Of a stretch of 33,541 nucleotides of DNA, positions 9,034 to 17,359 are shown piece by piece. Every line of letters begins with the position of its first letter. Positions within the stretch are counted from its first letter, which is position 1. The notes below the pieces were generated by a model, which saw only the letters and a list, made by a program, of their open reading frames with translations, ran no database searches and was not told the origin of the DNA. The translations under genes and the position numbers were made by a program. Origin of the DNA: Lachnospiraceae bacterium (lineage in GTDB: Bacteria; Bacillota; Clostridia; Lachnospirales; Lachnospiraceae); the NCBI GenBank assembly GCA_021770245.1, contig JAETRI010000040.1, positions 1-33,541 of the forward strand, written 5' to 3'.

Positions 9034-10113
9034 TCATCCTTCGATAATGCCGCCTCCCAGCACATATTCTCCTTCATAGAACACCACCGCCTGTCCCGGC
9101 GTCACGGCGCGCACCGGCCTGTCGAAGGCGCAGCGCAGCCGGTCTTCTCCGACCCGCTCTATGGTACATTCCTCCCCTCTGTGGGAATACCGGATTTTGG
9201 CCCGTGCCCGTTTCGGCTCCCGCAGATCGGCTTCCGCCATGAAACAAAGGCTGCTACAGGAAAGCTGCGAGGAAAATACATCCTCATTTTCCCCGATGAC
9301 CACCTCGTTTCTTTCGGGGCGGATGGCCGTAACGAACACCGGATGGCCCAGGGACAGATTCAGGCCCTTCCTCTGCCCCACCGTGTAATGGATGATCCCC
9401 CTGTGCCTGCCCAGCACTCTGCCGTCCGCGGTTACGAAATCTCCCGGGCCGGGAACCTGCCCGCCCCTTTCCCTTTCGATAAAAGCCGCATAATCGTGAT
9501 CCGGTATGAAACAGATCTCCTGGCTGTCCTTCTTATGCGCAGACGGAAGGCCGGCCTCCTGCGCCATACGGCGGATTTCTTCCTTGGGGTAGTCCCCCAC
9601 CGGCATCAGCGTACGGGCCAGCTGCTCCTGGGTTAGGCTATAGAGCGCATAGGTCTGATCCTTGGCGGCCGTAACGGAATTGCGGATCGCAAAGCGGCCG
9701 TTTTTCAGCCGTTCGATCCGGGCATAATGCCCGGTGGCAATATAATCCGCCCCCAGCCCCAGGCTCTTATAGAGCAGGGCCTCCCATTTCACATACCGGT
9801 TACACGCGATACAGGGATTGGGCGTCCTTCCCCGAAGATATTCCTCCGTAAAATAATCCATTACGTACCGCTTAAATTCCTCCCGGAAATTCATCACATA
9901 ATGGGGGATCCCCAGGCACTGGGCCGCCCTCCTGGCGTCCTCCACGGCGCTCAAGCCACAGCAGCCTCCGGCATCTTCTACGGCCTCCCGGCTCTCTTCC
10001 TGCCAGATCTGCATGGTGACGCCAATCACCTCATATCCCTGCCTTTTCAATAAAAGGGCAGCCACGGAGGAATCCACTCCTCCGGACATGCCCACTACCA
10101 CCCTTTTTCCCAT
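9034..10113 (-). CDS. mnmA: tRNA-specific 2-thiouridylase MnmA
   Basis: A 359-aa enzyme that thiolates uridine-34 of Glu, Gln and Lys tRNAs, using ATP and sulfur relayed from a cysteine desulfurase. Visible are the PP-loop GMSGGVDSSVAALLL at residues 8-22, the catalytic cysteine in NPCIACNRYVKW, the second cysteine in DSQEICFIPD, and the C-terminal beta domain with GQRKGL and QAVVFYEGEYVLGGG. The ATG at 10113 starts only three bases after the nifU stop, so the genes are translationally close. It is the last gene of nifS-nifU-mnmA, which fits sulfur delivery from NifS. The 3' end can fold into a stem covering the stop codon (about 9023-9060), without a T run. Complete. Confidence 0.97.
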   Translation of the reverse strand: MGKRVVVGMSGGVDSSVAALLLKRQGYEVIGVTMQIWQEESREAVEDAGGCCGLSAVEDARRAAQCLGIPHYVMNFREEFKRYVMDYFTEEYLRGRTPNPCIACNRYVKWEALLYKSLGLGADYIATGHYARIERLKNGRFAIRNSVTAAKDQTYALYSLTQEQLARTLMPVGDYPKEEIRRMAQEAGLPSAHKKDSQEICFIPDHDYAAFIERERGGQVPGPGDFVTADGRVLGRHRGIIHYTVGQRKGLNLSLGHPVFVTAIRPERNEVVIGENEDVFSSQLSCSSLCFMAEADLREPKRARAKIRYSHRGEECTIERVGEDRLRCAFDRPVRAVTPGQAVVFYEGEYVLGGGIIEG

Positions 10114-10116
10114 CTT

Positions 10117-10560
10117 TTAATATTCTTCCTCTTCCTGCTCTTCCCCCTCATGGATATCGGATTTGGGCTTCTCCAGGCCCTCGATGTGGATGCCGTTTTT
10201 CTCCGCATAATCCCAGAGAGCGGCGTGGATGGCCTCCTCGGCCAGGAGGGAGCAATGCACCTTCACGGGCGGAAGGCCGTCCAGGGCTTCCATCACCGCC
10301 TTGTTCGTCACCTCCATGGCCTCCTGCACCGTTTTCCCCTTTACGAGTTCCGTGGCCATACTGCTGGTGGCCACTGCGGCTCCGCAGCCGAAGGTCTTGA
10401 ATTTCACGTCACGGATGATCCCGTCTTCGTCAATATCCAGATAGATCCGCATGATATCGCCGCATTTGGCATTCCCGACGGTGCCGATCCCACTGGCGTT
10501 CTCTATTTCCCCCATATTGCGGGGATTCTGAAAATGATCCATTACTTTCTCGCTGTACAT
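10117..10560 (-). CDS. nifU: Iron-sulfur cluster scaffold NifU/IscU
   Basis: A 147-aa scaffold on which Fe-S clusters are built from iron and the sulfur supplied by NifS. The three ligand cysteines and the conserved aspartate are seen in GNAKCGDIMRIY, TFGCGAAVATSS and VKVHCSLLAEEA. It corresponds to the N-terminal IscU-like domain only; there is no C-terminal Nfu domain. It ends in a very acidic tail (EGEEQEEEEY). AAAGGGATG precedes the ATG. It lies 30 bp after nifS and abuts mnmA. Confidence 0.96.
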   Translation of the reverse strand: MYSEKVMDHFQNPRNMGEIENASGIGTVGNAKCGDIMRIYLDIDEDGIIRDVKFKTFGCGAAVATSSMATELVKGKTVQEAMEVTNKAVMEALDGLPPVKVHCSLLAEEAIHAALWDYAEKNGIHIEGLEKPKSDIHEGEEQEEEEY

Positions 10561-10590
10561 ATCTTTTTCATCCCTTTCTCATATCGGGCA

Positions 10591-11772
10591 TTACCCGTTT
10601 TTCTTCATAAAGTCCTCATACAGAGGGGACATTTCCCGCAGCTTTCCCACGATTTCGGCAATAGCCGCTATGGTGATATCCAGTTCCTCTTTTGTGGTCT
10701 CCTCGCCAAGCGTAAGACGCAGAGAGCCGTGGGCGATCTCATGGGGCAGGCCGATGGCCAGCAGCACATGGGAAGGATCCAGAGAGCCGGAGGTGCATGC
10801 GGAACCGCTGGAAGCACAGATCCCCTTCATATCCAGCATGATGAGCAGGGATTCCCCCTCCACAAAACGAAAACTGAAATTCACGTTGTTGGGCAGCCTC
10901 CTTTCCCGGTCCCCATTCAGCCTGCAGTACGGGATCTCCTCCTCGATCCTGCGGATCAGGTAATCCCGCAGCTTCCGTTCCCTGTCTGTCTTTTGCTCCA
11001 TCCTCTCAAAGGCCCTTCGGCAGGCCGCGCCCAGACCGACGATGCCGGGTACGTTTTCCGTTCCCGCGCGCCTCCCTCTCTCCTGCTGTCCGCCATGGAT
11101 GAACGACCTGGTCTTGATCCCCTTCCTGATATAGAGAAAGCCGATTCCCTTGGGGCCGTTGAGCTTGTGGGCGCTGGCGCTGAGCATGTCGATCCGATAC
11201 TCGTCCACATCGATCGGAAGCTGCCCGTAGGCCTGCACCGCGTCCGTATGGAACAGGATCCCATGCTCCCTTGCGATCTGTCCGATCTCCCTGACAGGCT
11301 GGATGGAGCCGAGCTCGTTATTGGCAAACATCACGGAAATCAGGATCGTATCCGGCCTGATCGCTTTTCTGAGGTCGTCCAGCTTCAAAATCCCGTTTTC
11401 GTCCACATCCACATAGGTCACCTCATACCCGTTTTTCTCCAAGTATCCGCAGGTATGCAGGACGGCATGATGCTCGATCCGGGACGTGATAATGTGCTTT
11501 CCCTTAGACGCATAGGCCTCTGCCGTGGCCTTCAGCGCCCAGTTGTCCGCCTCCGACCCGCCCGCCGTAAAATAGATCTCATTGTTCGCCGCCCCCAGAG
11601 ACTTTGCGATCGTCTCCCTGGCTTCGGCCACCGCCTTCTTGCTCTCCGCCCCCAGAGAATAGATGCTGCTGGGATTTCCGTAATGTTCGGAAAAGTAGGG
11701 AAGCATCGCCTCCACCACCTCGGGGGCCGTTTTCGTCGTGGCGGCATTATCCAGATAAATGAAACCTTCCAT
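10591..11772 (-). CDS. nifS: Cysteine desulfurase NifS/IscS
   Basis: A 393-aa PLP enzyme converting cysteine to alanine and handing persulfide sulfur to NifU and MnmA. The family start [17 protein letters not shown], the PLP-site segment [17 protein letters not shown] and the catalytic-cysteine loop [17 protein letters not shown] are intact. ATG 11772 is chosen because AAAGGAG sits eight bases upstream; the longer frame to 11823 lacks this. First gene of the operon, with a consensus promoter at 11916-11944 and a leader of about 140 nt. There is no iscR-type regulator in the window, so control of the operon is not evident. Confidence 0.97.
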   Translation of the reverse strand: MEGFIYLDNAATTKTAPEVVEAMLPYFSEHYGNPSSIYSLGAESKKAVAEARETIAKSLGAANNEIYFTAGGSEADNWALKATAEAYASKGKHIITSRIEHHAVLHTCGYLEKNGYEVTYVDVDENGILKLDDLRKAIRPDTILISVMFANNELGSIQPVREIGQIAREHGILFHTDAVQAYGQLPIDVDEYRIDMLSASAHKLNGPKGIGFLYIRKGIKTRSFIHGGQQERGRRAGTENVPGIVGLGAACRRAFERMEQKTDRERKLRDYLIRRIEEEIPYCRLNGDRERRLPNNVNFSFRFVEGESLLIMLDMKGICASSGSACTSGSLDPSHVLLAIGLPHEIAHGSLRLTLGEETTKEELDITIAAIAEIVGKLREMSPLYEDFMKKNG

Positions 11773-11915
11773 CCTGAATTCTCCTTTATTCATTCGCTTT
11801 GCTCCCGCCCATATGCAAACCATGTATTCCGGTCAGGGGGCAATCCTAATGTTAATTTCCGGACCGAACGGCCGGGATTTTTAATTCCTAGTAACATGCT
11901 TCGTATTCCATGATT

Positions 11916-11944
11916 AATATAGCACCCCTGTCCTGTTCTGTCAA
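11916..11944 (-). promoter_or_regulatory. Strong promoter of nifS-nifU-mnmA
   Basis: Minus-strand TTGACA and TATATT with exactly 17 bp between them, a perfect -35 and near-perfect -10. The transcript would start near 11909, giving a leader of about 137 nt before nifS. Confidence 0.8.
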
Positions 11945-12022
11945 CATTCCCCGCCGCATATATTGATGAAAAGACTTGCAAAGTTACGGTACCGCATACA
12001 AACCGTAGCCCGGAGGAGAGCC

Positions 12023-13393
12023 ATGCGCAAACCGGGAATTCTCAGCCGTAAATCCCTTCCTTTCCTAGCCGGCAGCCCCCTCGTCACCGGAACCTTAATC
12101 CTGACCGCCACGGGCCTGGCAAGCCGTCTGATCGGCTTTTTTTACCGGATCTATCTCTCCAGGCTGTTCGGCGAAGAAAATATCGGCATCTATCAGCTCA
12201 TCAGTCCGGTCATGGCGCTGGTATTCTCCCTTTCCGCCGCCGGCATCCAGAGCGCGATTTCCAAATTCGTCGCCGGGAAAGCGGCCCTTCATGATTATAA
12301 GACATCCGGCCGGATATTACTAGTGGGATTTACCTACTCCCTTTTCCTCTCCCTGCTCTGTATGGCCGGTGTATGGCGCTTTTCCGACTTCATAGCCGCC
12401 TATCTTCTGTTTGAAAAAAGATGCGCCCCTCTTCTGCGGATTGCGGCCCTTTCCTTCCCCTTCTCCTGTGCCCACTCCTGTATTAACGGCTATTTTTACG
12501 GCATCAGGAAAACGGGCGTACCCGCATCCACCCAGCTGATCGAGCAGCTCTGCCGCGTGGGAAGCGTCTTCTTCATCGCGGGAAGGATCCTTTCCGGCGG
12601 TAGGCAGCCCACCGTCACGGTAGCTGCCGCCGGACTCGCCATCGGCGAACTCGGTTCCATGATGATCTCTCTGCCCGCAGCCTATCTGCATTTTTCCAGG
12701 AAGCTTCCCAGAACGGAACACGCCGCCCGTCGGGCCAAACCGGGTACCTATGCCGTCCTGTCCCGTCAGATTCTGGGATTTGCCGCTCCGCTTTGCGCCA
12801 ATCGTCTCTGCCTGAACCTGCTTCAGGCCATCGAGGCTGCCTGCATCCCCGCCAAGCTGCAGATTTTCGGCCATTCCGTAGCGGATTCCCTCAGCGTATA
12901 CGGCGTGCTCACCGGTATGGCGCTGCCGCTGATCTTTTTCCCCGGCACGCTCACCAATTCCGTTTCCGTCCTCCTCATGCCCGCCATATCGGAAGCAGAT
13001 TCCCTGAACGACCAGCGCGCAATCAAGCAGGCGGTGCACAAGTGCCTCAGCTGCTGCATCCTGCTGGGAAGCTGCTGCTGTTTCCTGTTCCTCTGTCTGG
13101 GCAGAGCCATCGGCATCCGCCTCTTCGGGAGCGAACTGGCAGGGCACTTCATCATGATCCTCAGCTTCATGTGCCCTTTCCTCTACCTGAATACCACCTT
13201 GACCAGCATCCTCCACGGTTTGGGGAAAACGGGATATTCCTTTTTTCTGAACCTAACCAGCCTCCTTCTGCGGCTCCTCTTCGTTTTCCATGCCATACCC
13301 GTCTACGGCATCAAGGGATATTTGGCCGGAATGCTTTTAAGCCAGCTTTATACCACCGTCTGCTGTCTGATTCCGCTGCGGAAGTACTTATGA
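12023..13393 (+). CDS. SpoVB-like MOP-superfamily flippase
   Basis: A 456-aa integral membrane protein with about 12-14 hydrophobic segments, of the MOP exporter group that includes SpoVB, MurJ and Wzx. Family-like sequence is seen near the N-terminus: GTLILTATGLASRLIGFFYR followed by GEENIGIYQLISP, then AGIQSAISKFVA. These proteins flip undecaprenyl-linked precursors such as lipid II or polysaccharide units outward across the membrane. The ATG at 12023 is preferred because GGAGGAG lies four bases upstream; an earlier ATG at 11963 has no ribosome binding site. It is divergent from nifS and not obviously in an operon. In a spore former a cortex role is plausible, but Lachnospiraceae often carry several paralogues, so the substrate is open. 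Confidence 0.88.
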   Translation: MRKPGILSRKSLPFLAGSPLVTGTLILTATGLASRLIGFFYRIYLSRLFGEENIGIYQLISPVMALVFSLSAAGIQSAISKFVAGKAALHDYKTSGRILLVGFTYSLFLSLLCMAGVWRFSDFIAAYLLFEKRCAPLLRIAALSFPFSCAHSCINGYFYGIRKTGVPASTQLIEQLCRVGSVFFIAGRILSGGRQPTVTVAAAGLAIGELGSMMISLPAAYLHFSRKLPRTEHAARRAKPGTYAVLSRQILGFAAPLCANRLCLNLLQAIEAACIPAKLQIFGHSVADSLSVYGVLTGMALPLIFFPGTLTNSVSVLLMPAISEADSLNDQRAIKQAVHKCLSCCILLGSCCCFLFLCLGRAIGIRLFGSELAGHFIMILSFMCPFLYLNTTLTSILHGLGKTGYSFFLNLTSLLLRLLFVFHAIPVYGIKGYLAGMLLSQLYTTVCCLIPLRKYL

Positions 13394-13481
13394 TTCGCCT
13401 TTGCGGGTTTAGAATCTCTGCGTTTTGGGCTAAGCGCAAGTGAATCCCCGATGGGACGCCACAGGCCGCCGGAGACGGCAT

Positions 13482-13552
13482 GGGTGCCGTCCGGACGCAG
13501 GGCAGGGCAGGGGTGGCGCAGGGGCCGCAGGATCATTCATGCGTCTGTCCTG
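13482..13552 (-). repeat. Dispersed palindromic-repeat copy C
   Basis: Contains GGGTGCCGTCCGG (13482-13494), shared with the copy after lysR. It ends in the reverse complement of CAGGACAGACGCATGAATG plus ATCCTGCGG (13525-13552), matching the repeats at 22688-22766 and 25519-25542. It sits just upstream of the aroF promoter. The rest of 13394-13570 shows nothing else. Confidence 0.65.
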
Positions 13553-13570
13553 TTCTTTTCAAAACGCCGC

Positions 13571-13599
13571 TTGCGCGCAGGACTTATCTATATTATAAT
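13571..13599 (+). promoter_or_regulatory. Predicted promoter of DAHP synthase gene
   Basis: TTGCGC and TATAAT are separated by 17 bp, about 44 bp before the start codon. The -10 is perfect and the -35 is weak. The leader is too short for a T-box or attenuator. Confidence 0.6.
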
Positions 13600-13642
13600 G
13601 GACAAGGCCGCTCCGGCGGCAGAAACGAGAGGAAATATACAT

Positions 13643-14671
13643 ATGAGTTTTGAATTTATCAGAAAACTTCCTACCCCTGACGAGATCAGGAAAGAGTATC
13701 CGGTACCGGAAAAGCTGGTACAGCTGAAAGCCCGGAGGGATCAGGAAATCAGGAACGTGCTCACCGGAGAAGACAACCGCTTTCTCGTAATCATCGGGCC
13801 CTGCTCCGCGGACAACGAAGATGCCGTGTGCGACTACATCTCCAGGCTGGCCCGCATAAATGAGAAGGTGAAGGACAAGCTTATCCTGATTCCCCGCATT
13901 TATACCAACAAACCCCGTACCACCGGAGACGGTTATAAAGGGATCGTGCATCAGCCGGATCCGGAAAAAAAGCCCGATTTCCTGCAGGGGCTCATCGCCA
14001 TGCGCAAAATGCACATCCACGCCATCGAGGAATCCGGGCTGACCGCGGCGGACGAGATGCTCTATCCGGAAAACTGGCGCTATCTATCCGATATCCTTTC
14101 CTATGTAGCCATCGGCGCCCGTTCGGTGGAAGATCAGCAGCACCGTCTGACCGTCAGCGGATTTGACGTGCCTGCGGGGATGAAAAATCCCACCAGCGGA
14201 GACTTTTCCGTCATGCTCAATTCCGTCTATGCCGCCCAGCAGGCGCATTCCTTCATCTATCGCGGCTGGGAGGTCAATACATCGGGCAATGAGCTGGCCC
14301 ATACGGTCCTCAGAGGCGCTACGAACAAGCACGGACAGAATATCCCCAATTATCATTATGAGGACCTCAATACTCTGCTCAACCTGTATAACGAACGGGA
14401 CTTGAAAAATCCGGCCTGCATCATCGACGCCAATCACAGTAATTCCGATAAGCAACACGAGCAGCAGATCCGTATTGTAAAGGAGGTCATGCACAGCAGG
14501 AAGCTTAACGGCGAAATTCATGCGCTGGTGAAAGGGGTTATGGTGGAAAGCTATATAGAAGCGGGATGTCAGAAGGTCGGCGGCGGCGTCTACGGCAAAT
14601 CCATCACCGATCCCTGTCTGTCCTGGGAGGATTCCGAGCGTCTGATCTATGATATCGCGGAGTACGAATAG
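13643..14671 (+). CDS. aroF: 3-deoxy-7-phosphoheptulonate (DAHP) synthase, class I
   Basis: A 342-aa enzyme condensing phosphoenolpyruvate with erythrose 4-phosphate, the entry to the shikimate and aromatic amino acid pathway. Class I-alpha signatures are clear: LVIIGPCSADNEDAV, IPRIYTNKPRTTGDGYKG, ADEMLYPENWRYLSD, GARSVEDQQHR, GMKNPTSGDF and DANHSNSDKQ. The N-terminal segment LPTPDEIRKEYPV is the part that forms the feedback-inhibitor site in E. coli homologues, so allosteric control by an aromatic amino acid is expected. The ATG at 13643 has AGAGGAAA upstream; the longer frame from 13451 runs through the dispersed repeat and is not coding. Monocistronic, followed by stacked hairpins. Complete. 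Confidence 0.96.
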   Translation: MSFEFIRKLPTPDEIRKEYPVPEKLVQLKARRDQEIRNVLTGEDNRFLVIIGPCSADNEDAVCDYISRLARINEKVKDKLILIPRIYTNKPRTTGDGYKGIVHQPDPEKKPDFLQGLIAMRKMHIHAIEESGLTAADEMLYPENWRYLSDILSYVAIGARSVEDQQHRLTVSGFDVPAGMKNPTSGDFSVMLNSVYAAQQAHSFIYRGWEVNTSGNELAHTVLRGATNKHGQNIPNYHYEDLNTLLNLYNERDLKNPACIIDANHSNSDKQHEQQIRIVKEVMHSRKLNGEIHALVKGVMVESYIEAGCQKVGGGVYGKSITDPCLSWEDSERLIYDIAEYE

Positions 14672-14680
14672 CATGCAGAT

Positions 14681-14727
14681 GAGAAACCGCATTCGCGGTT
14701 TCTCAGACATGAATCGAAGATTCATGT
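14681..14727 (+). terminator. Two stacked perfect hairpins after aroF
   Basis: GAGAAACCGC/GCGGTTTCTC (14681-14704, 4-nt loop) is followed two bases later by ACATGAATC/GATTCATGT (14707-14727, 3-nt loop). There is no T run, so classical intrinsic termination is uncertain. They may protect the aroF 3' end. Confidence 0.5.
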
Positions 14728-14770
14728 TGCGTTGCCGCAGAGAGCGCGGCATGAAGGATTAGTGCGAAAA

Positions 14771-14815
14771 GGCTGCGGGCCGCTGCCACAATGTGGTCAG
14801 CTTAAGCCCGCAGCC
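14771..14815 (-). terminator. Strong terminator of the PII-like gene
   Basis: On the minus strand GGCTGCGGGC ... GCCCGCAGCC closes a stem that continues inward as GCTG-CCACA/TGTGG-CAGC and is followed by TTTTCGC. It lies 20 bases after the stop of the PII-like gene. Confidence 0.75.
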
Positions 14816-14835
14816 CTTCCGGTGAATTCTCCTCT

Positions 14836-15522
14836 TTATTCTTCCCAATCCTCCGTAATCCGCAGTCCCGCCGTTTCCGTTACCGGCAGGGAAAAGATGA
14901 TGGACTTCGCTTTGCTGTCCATCCCCGCCTTCTTCATCACGGCTTTCATGATCTCGTTTTTCTTACCGGAGCGGGTAACGATAAAGGTCATCTCCTTTTC
15001 CGCGGCCAACATCACGCCCAGGAATTTTTCCGCCTGTTCCATTCCCGTGCCTTTGGCATGTATCACGGTACCCCCGCCGGCTCCCGCTTCCCTTGCGGCA
15101 TCCATGACCAGATTGGTATAACCGAAATCCGAAATGACGATCAGAAGTTCATATTCCGTATTTTTCAACTGGGTTTCCTCCTCCTTTTCAAACTCCTGCT
15201 GTGAAAGAAGGAACTCCAGGGCTTTCTTTCCTCCCACACTGCTCAAAGGCACGATAAAAGATATCCCTGTGCCCGGGATATCTATATTCAGTTTATGTTC
15301 CATCTTTCTTTTCACACGTTTCCAGCTCTCCAGGGTCACCAGTGAAAACAGGACGATCTTTTCGCTGGTATCCAAGCCGAAATAATCCATCATCTCACTG
15401 CTCGCCGTGCCCGTCCCCAGGGTCACCAGATTGACGGGAAGGCTTTCCTCCTTATACAGGCCGAGGAAACGCCCTCCGTGACTCCTTCCGGCTATGGTAA
15501 CCATACAAAATACTTTGCTCAC
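14836..15522 (-). CDS. Tandem PII-like signalling protein
   Basis: A 228-aa cytoplasmic protein that appears to hold two PII/GlnB-type ferredoxin-like domains in one chain. The first half (about 1-115) has LVTLGTGTASSEMMDYFGL. The second half (about 120-228) reads ELLIVISDFGYTNLVMDAA followed by GAGGGTVIHAKGTG, the pattern of PII strand 1, helix 1 and the glycine-rich nucleotide site. Classical PII proteins of about 112 aa bind ATP, ADP and often 2-oxoglutarate and control transporters by direct contact. The T-loop tyrosine motif of GlnB is not evident. The start is GTG, supported by AGGAG seven bases upstream. It lies 99 bp downstream of the DUF1538 membrane gene on the same strand, so it likely regulates that protein. 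The ligand is unknown. Confidence 0.8.
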   Translation of the reverse strand: MSKVFCMVTIAGRSHGGRFLGLYKEESLPVNLVTLGTGTASSEMMDYFGLDTSEKIVLFSLVTLESWKRVKRKMEHKLNIDIPGTGISFIVPLSSVGGKKALEFLLSQQEFEKEEETQLKNTEYELLIVISDFGYTNLVMDAAREAGAGGGTVIHAKGTGMEQAEKFLGVMLAAEKEMTFIVTRSGKKNEIMKAVMKKAGMDSKAKSIIFSLPVTETAGLRITEDWEE

Positions 15523-15621
15523 GCGTTTTCTCCTATCTGCATAAACCGCTTTGCATATCTCAGGCGGATCTGCGATCCTGCGCCGACAAAAAGGGCGGAA
15601 CGTACTTTTCCAAACCCGTTT

Positions 15622-17157
15622 TTATAGTTCAACGATTTCAAAATCCCCGAGCTGTTCATAAGCAGGGCCATATCCCGCAGCCACGGCCCGTTCCGCTCTC
15701 GCCGCTTTCAGCTTATATATAAGCCCCTGCACCTGAATGGTGATCAGCGGTGTCATGGCAACCATAGCGACCACTCCGAAGGCATCCGTAATGATATTCC
15801 CACCTACCGCCGAACAGGCCCCCATGGCAAAGGGCAGAAGGAAGGTGGCCGTCATCGGGCCGGAAGCCACACCGCCGGAGTCAAAGGCGATGGCCGTGAA
15901 AATTTTCGGGACAAAAAAGGAAAGGGCCAGGGCAATGAAATAGCCCGGAAGGATAAACCAGAAAATGGATATCCCCGTCAGCACTCTGATCATAGCAAGC
16001 CCCAGGGAAAGGGAAACGCCGATGGAAAGGCTCAGCCCCATGGAGCGGGCGGAAATCGCCCCGTCCGTGATTTCCTCCACCTGTTTCGTCAATACGAAAA
16101 CGGCCGGCTCGGCGAGAACAATAAAATATCCGATCAACATGCCGATTGGTATGATGATCCACCGATAGGGAAGGGATGCGATAACCTGACCCAGATAGTT
16201 TCCTGCGGGCATAAATCCCACATTCACTCCCGTCAAAAACAGCACCAGCCCCACATATGTATAGATCAGCCCGATTCCGATTCTGATCAGGCTTTTTACC
16301 GACACCATACGAAAAACCATCTGAAACAAACCGAAAAACGCGACGATAGGAAGAAGGGAAACCGCCATCTCCTTCAGATATTTAGGAATACTTCCCCGGA
16401 AATAAGCCCACAACTCCACCGAATCCCCGATCTCCGGCAGTGCATCCGGCACATAGGAAATATTTTCCGGATGATAGATCATCCCCAGAAGCAGAACGGC
16501 CAGGATCGGGCCCACGGAACACAGGGCCACCAGGCCAAAGCTGTCGTCCGCCGCGTGCTTATCGCTTCGGATCGAAGAAATACCCACACCCATGGCCATA
16601 ATAAACGGAACCGTCATCGGCCCCGTCGTCACTCCTCCGGAGTCAAAGGCAACCGACAGAAAATCCCGGGGCACAAATACCGACAGCACGAATACCAGAG
16701 CATAGAAAAACACCAGCAGCGGGGGCAGAGCCACGCTGAAAAACATGCGCAAAAGGGCGATAATCAGGAAAAAACCGACCCCGGCCGCCACCGCCGCAAT
16801 CAAAACGATACTGGGAATGGAGGGGACCTGTCCCGCCAGGACCTGCAGATCCGGTTCGGAAACGGTGATCACGAAACCAAGGGCAAATCCCAGGACCACC
16901 ACCACGAAAATCCTTCTGGACTTCGCCATACATACTCCCACCCTCTCTCCCATCAGGGTCATGGACATATCCACTCCCAGGGAGAAAAGAACCATGCCAG
17001 CCGTGAGCAGGACAGCTCCCACCAGAAATGCCATCAGGATCCCGGGGGAAACCGGCGCCACCGAAAAACACAGGATCAGCACAATCCCGATCACCGGAAA
17101 AACGGCCTTACCCGTTTCTGTCAATTTTTCTTGAATACTGGATCGTAAAAACTTCAA
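15622..17157 (-). CDS. DUF1538 integral membrane protein, putative transporter
   Basis: A 511-aa protein with about 12-14 hydrophobic helices and a clear internal duplication of roughly 250 residues. Each half has an EP motif (SEPDL near 102, AEPAV near 350) followed by a segment FDSGGVxxGPMT (near 171 and 425). Such inverted or repeated halves with conserved polar loops in membrane helices are typical of ion or solute carriers, and DUF1538 is a family of unknown transport function. The start is taken as TTG at 17157, because GGCAGGG lies just upstream and a promoter sits at about 17216. An ATG at 17322 would precede that promoter. The PII-like gene follows in the same transcript, suggesting a PII-gated carrier; the substrate is not known. 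Confidence 0.8.
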   Translation of the reverse strand: MKFLRSSIQEKLTETGKAVFPVIGIVLILCFSVAPVSPGILMAFLVGAVLLTAGMVLFSLGVDMSMTLMGERVGVCMAKSRRIFVVVVLGFALGFVITVSEPDLQVLAGQVPSIPSIVLIAAVAAGVGFFLIIALLRMFFSVALPPLLVFFYALVFVLSVFVPRDFLSVAFDSGGVTTGPMTVPFIMAMGVGISSIRSDKHAADDSFGLVALCSVGPILAVLLLGMIYHPENISYVPDALPEIGDSVELWAYFRGSIPKYLKEMAVSLLPIVAFFGLFQMVFRMVSVKSLIRIGIGLIYTYVGLVLFLTGVNVGFMPAGNYLGQVIASLPYRWIIIPIGMLIGYFIVLAEPAVFVLTKQVEEITDGAISARSMGLSLSIGVSLSLGLAMIRVLTGISIFWFILPGYFIALALSFFVPKIFTAIAFDSGGVASGPMTATFLLPFAMGACSAVGGNIITDAFGVVAMVAMTPLITIQVQGLIYKLKAARAERAVAAGYGPAYEQLGDFEIVEL

Positions 17158-17215
17158 CTCATCCCTGCCTTTCTTTTTCTGCCGGCCCAAAGCCGGATTG
17201 ACCGGTATCCCAATC

Positions 17216-17224
17216 AGTATAGCA
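17216..17224 (-). promoter_or_regulatory. Extended -10 promoter of the DUF1538-PII operon
   Basis: TGCTATACT on the minus strand, a 5/6 -10 match with extended TG. Transcription would start near 17208, about 50 nt before the TTG start. This argues against the upstream ATG at 17322. Confidence 0.55.
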
Positions 17225-17359
17225 TAGTATCGATGTACACAGACAGCCTGTCCGAAAATCGTTAGCAGGATCTTAACCTTCCCATTACGCTTCCCGCCCT
17301 CAGCCGGGCAAAACGGGGACAAGTATCTCCATCCCGCCGCTTCGAGTAGAAGCCCGCGG

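Noticed and set aside
9023-9060. Intrinsic terminator overlapping the mnmA stop
   Set aside because: A good stem (GGGAGGCGGCAT with its partner) exists, but no T run follows on the minus strand, so it is not listed as a terminator.
10150-11913. 587-aa plus-strand open frame opposite nifU and nifS
   Set aside because: It is antisense to two clear genes, has no ribosome binding site, and its composition (rich in His, Arg, Pro, Gly) is typical of a GC-driven shadow frame.
12320-13216. 298-aa minus-strand frame opposite the flippase gene
   Set aside because: Low-complexity Gly/Glu/Asp/Gln composition expected from the complement of membrane-protein codons; no start signal.
16471-17148. 225-aa plus-strand frame rich in His, Gln and Arg
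   Set aside because: Mirror of the DUF1538 membrane protein; composition is that of a shadow frame.
17158-17322. Upstream ATG start for the DUF1538 protein
   Set aside because: It lies before the predicted extended -10 promoter and adds sequence without hydrophobic or conserved character. TTG at 17157 has a better ribosome binding site.
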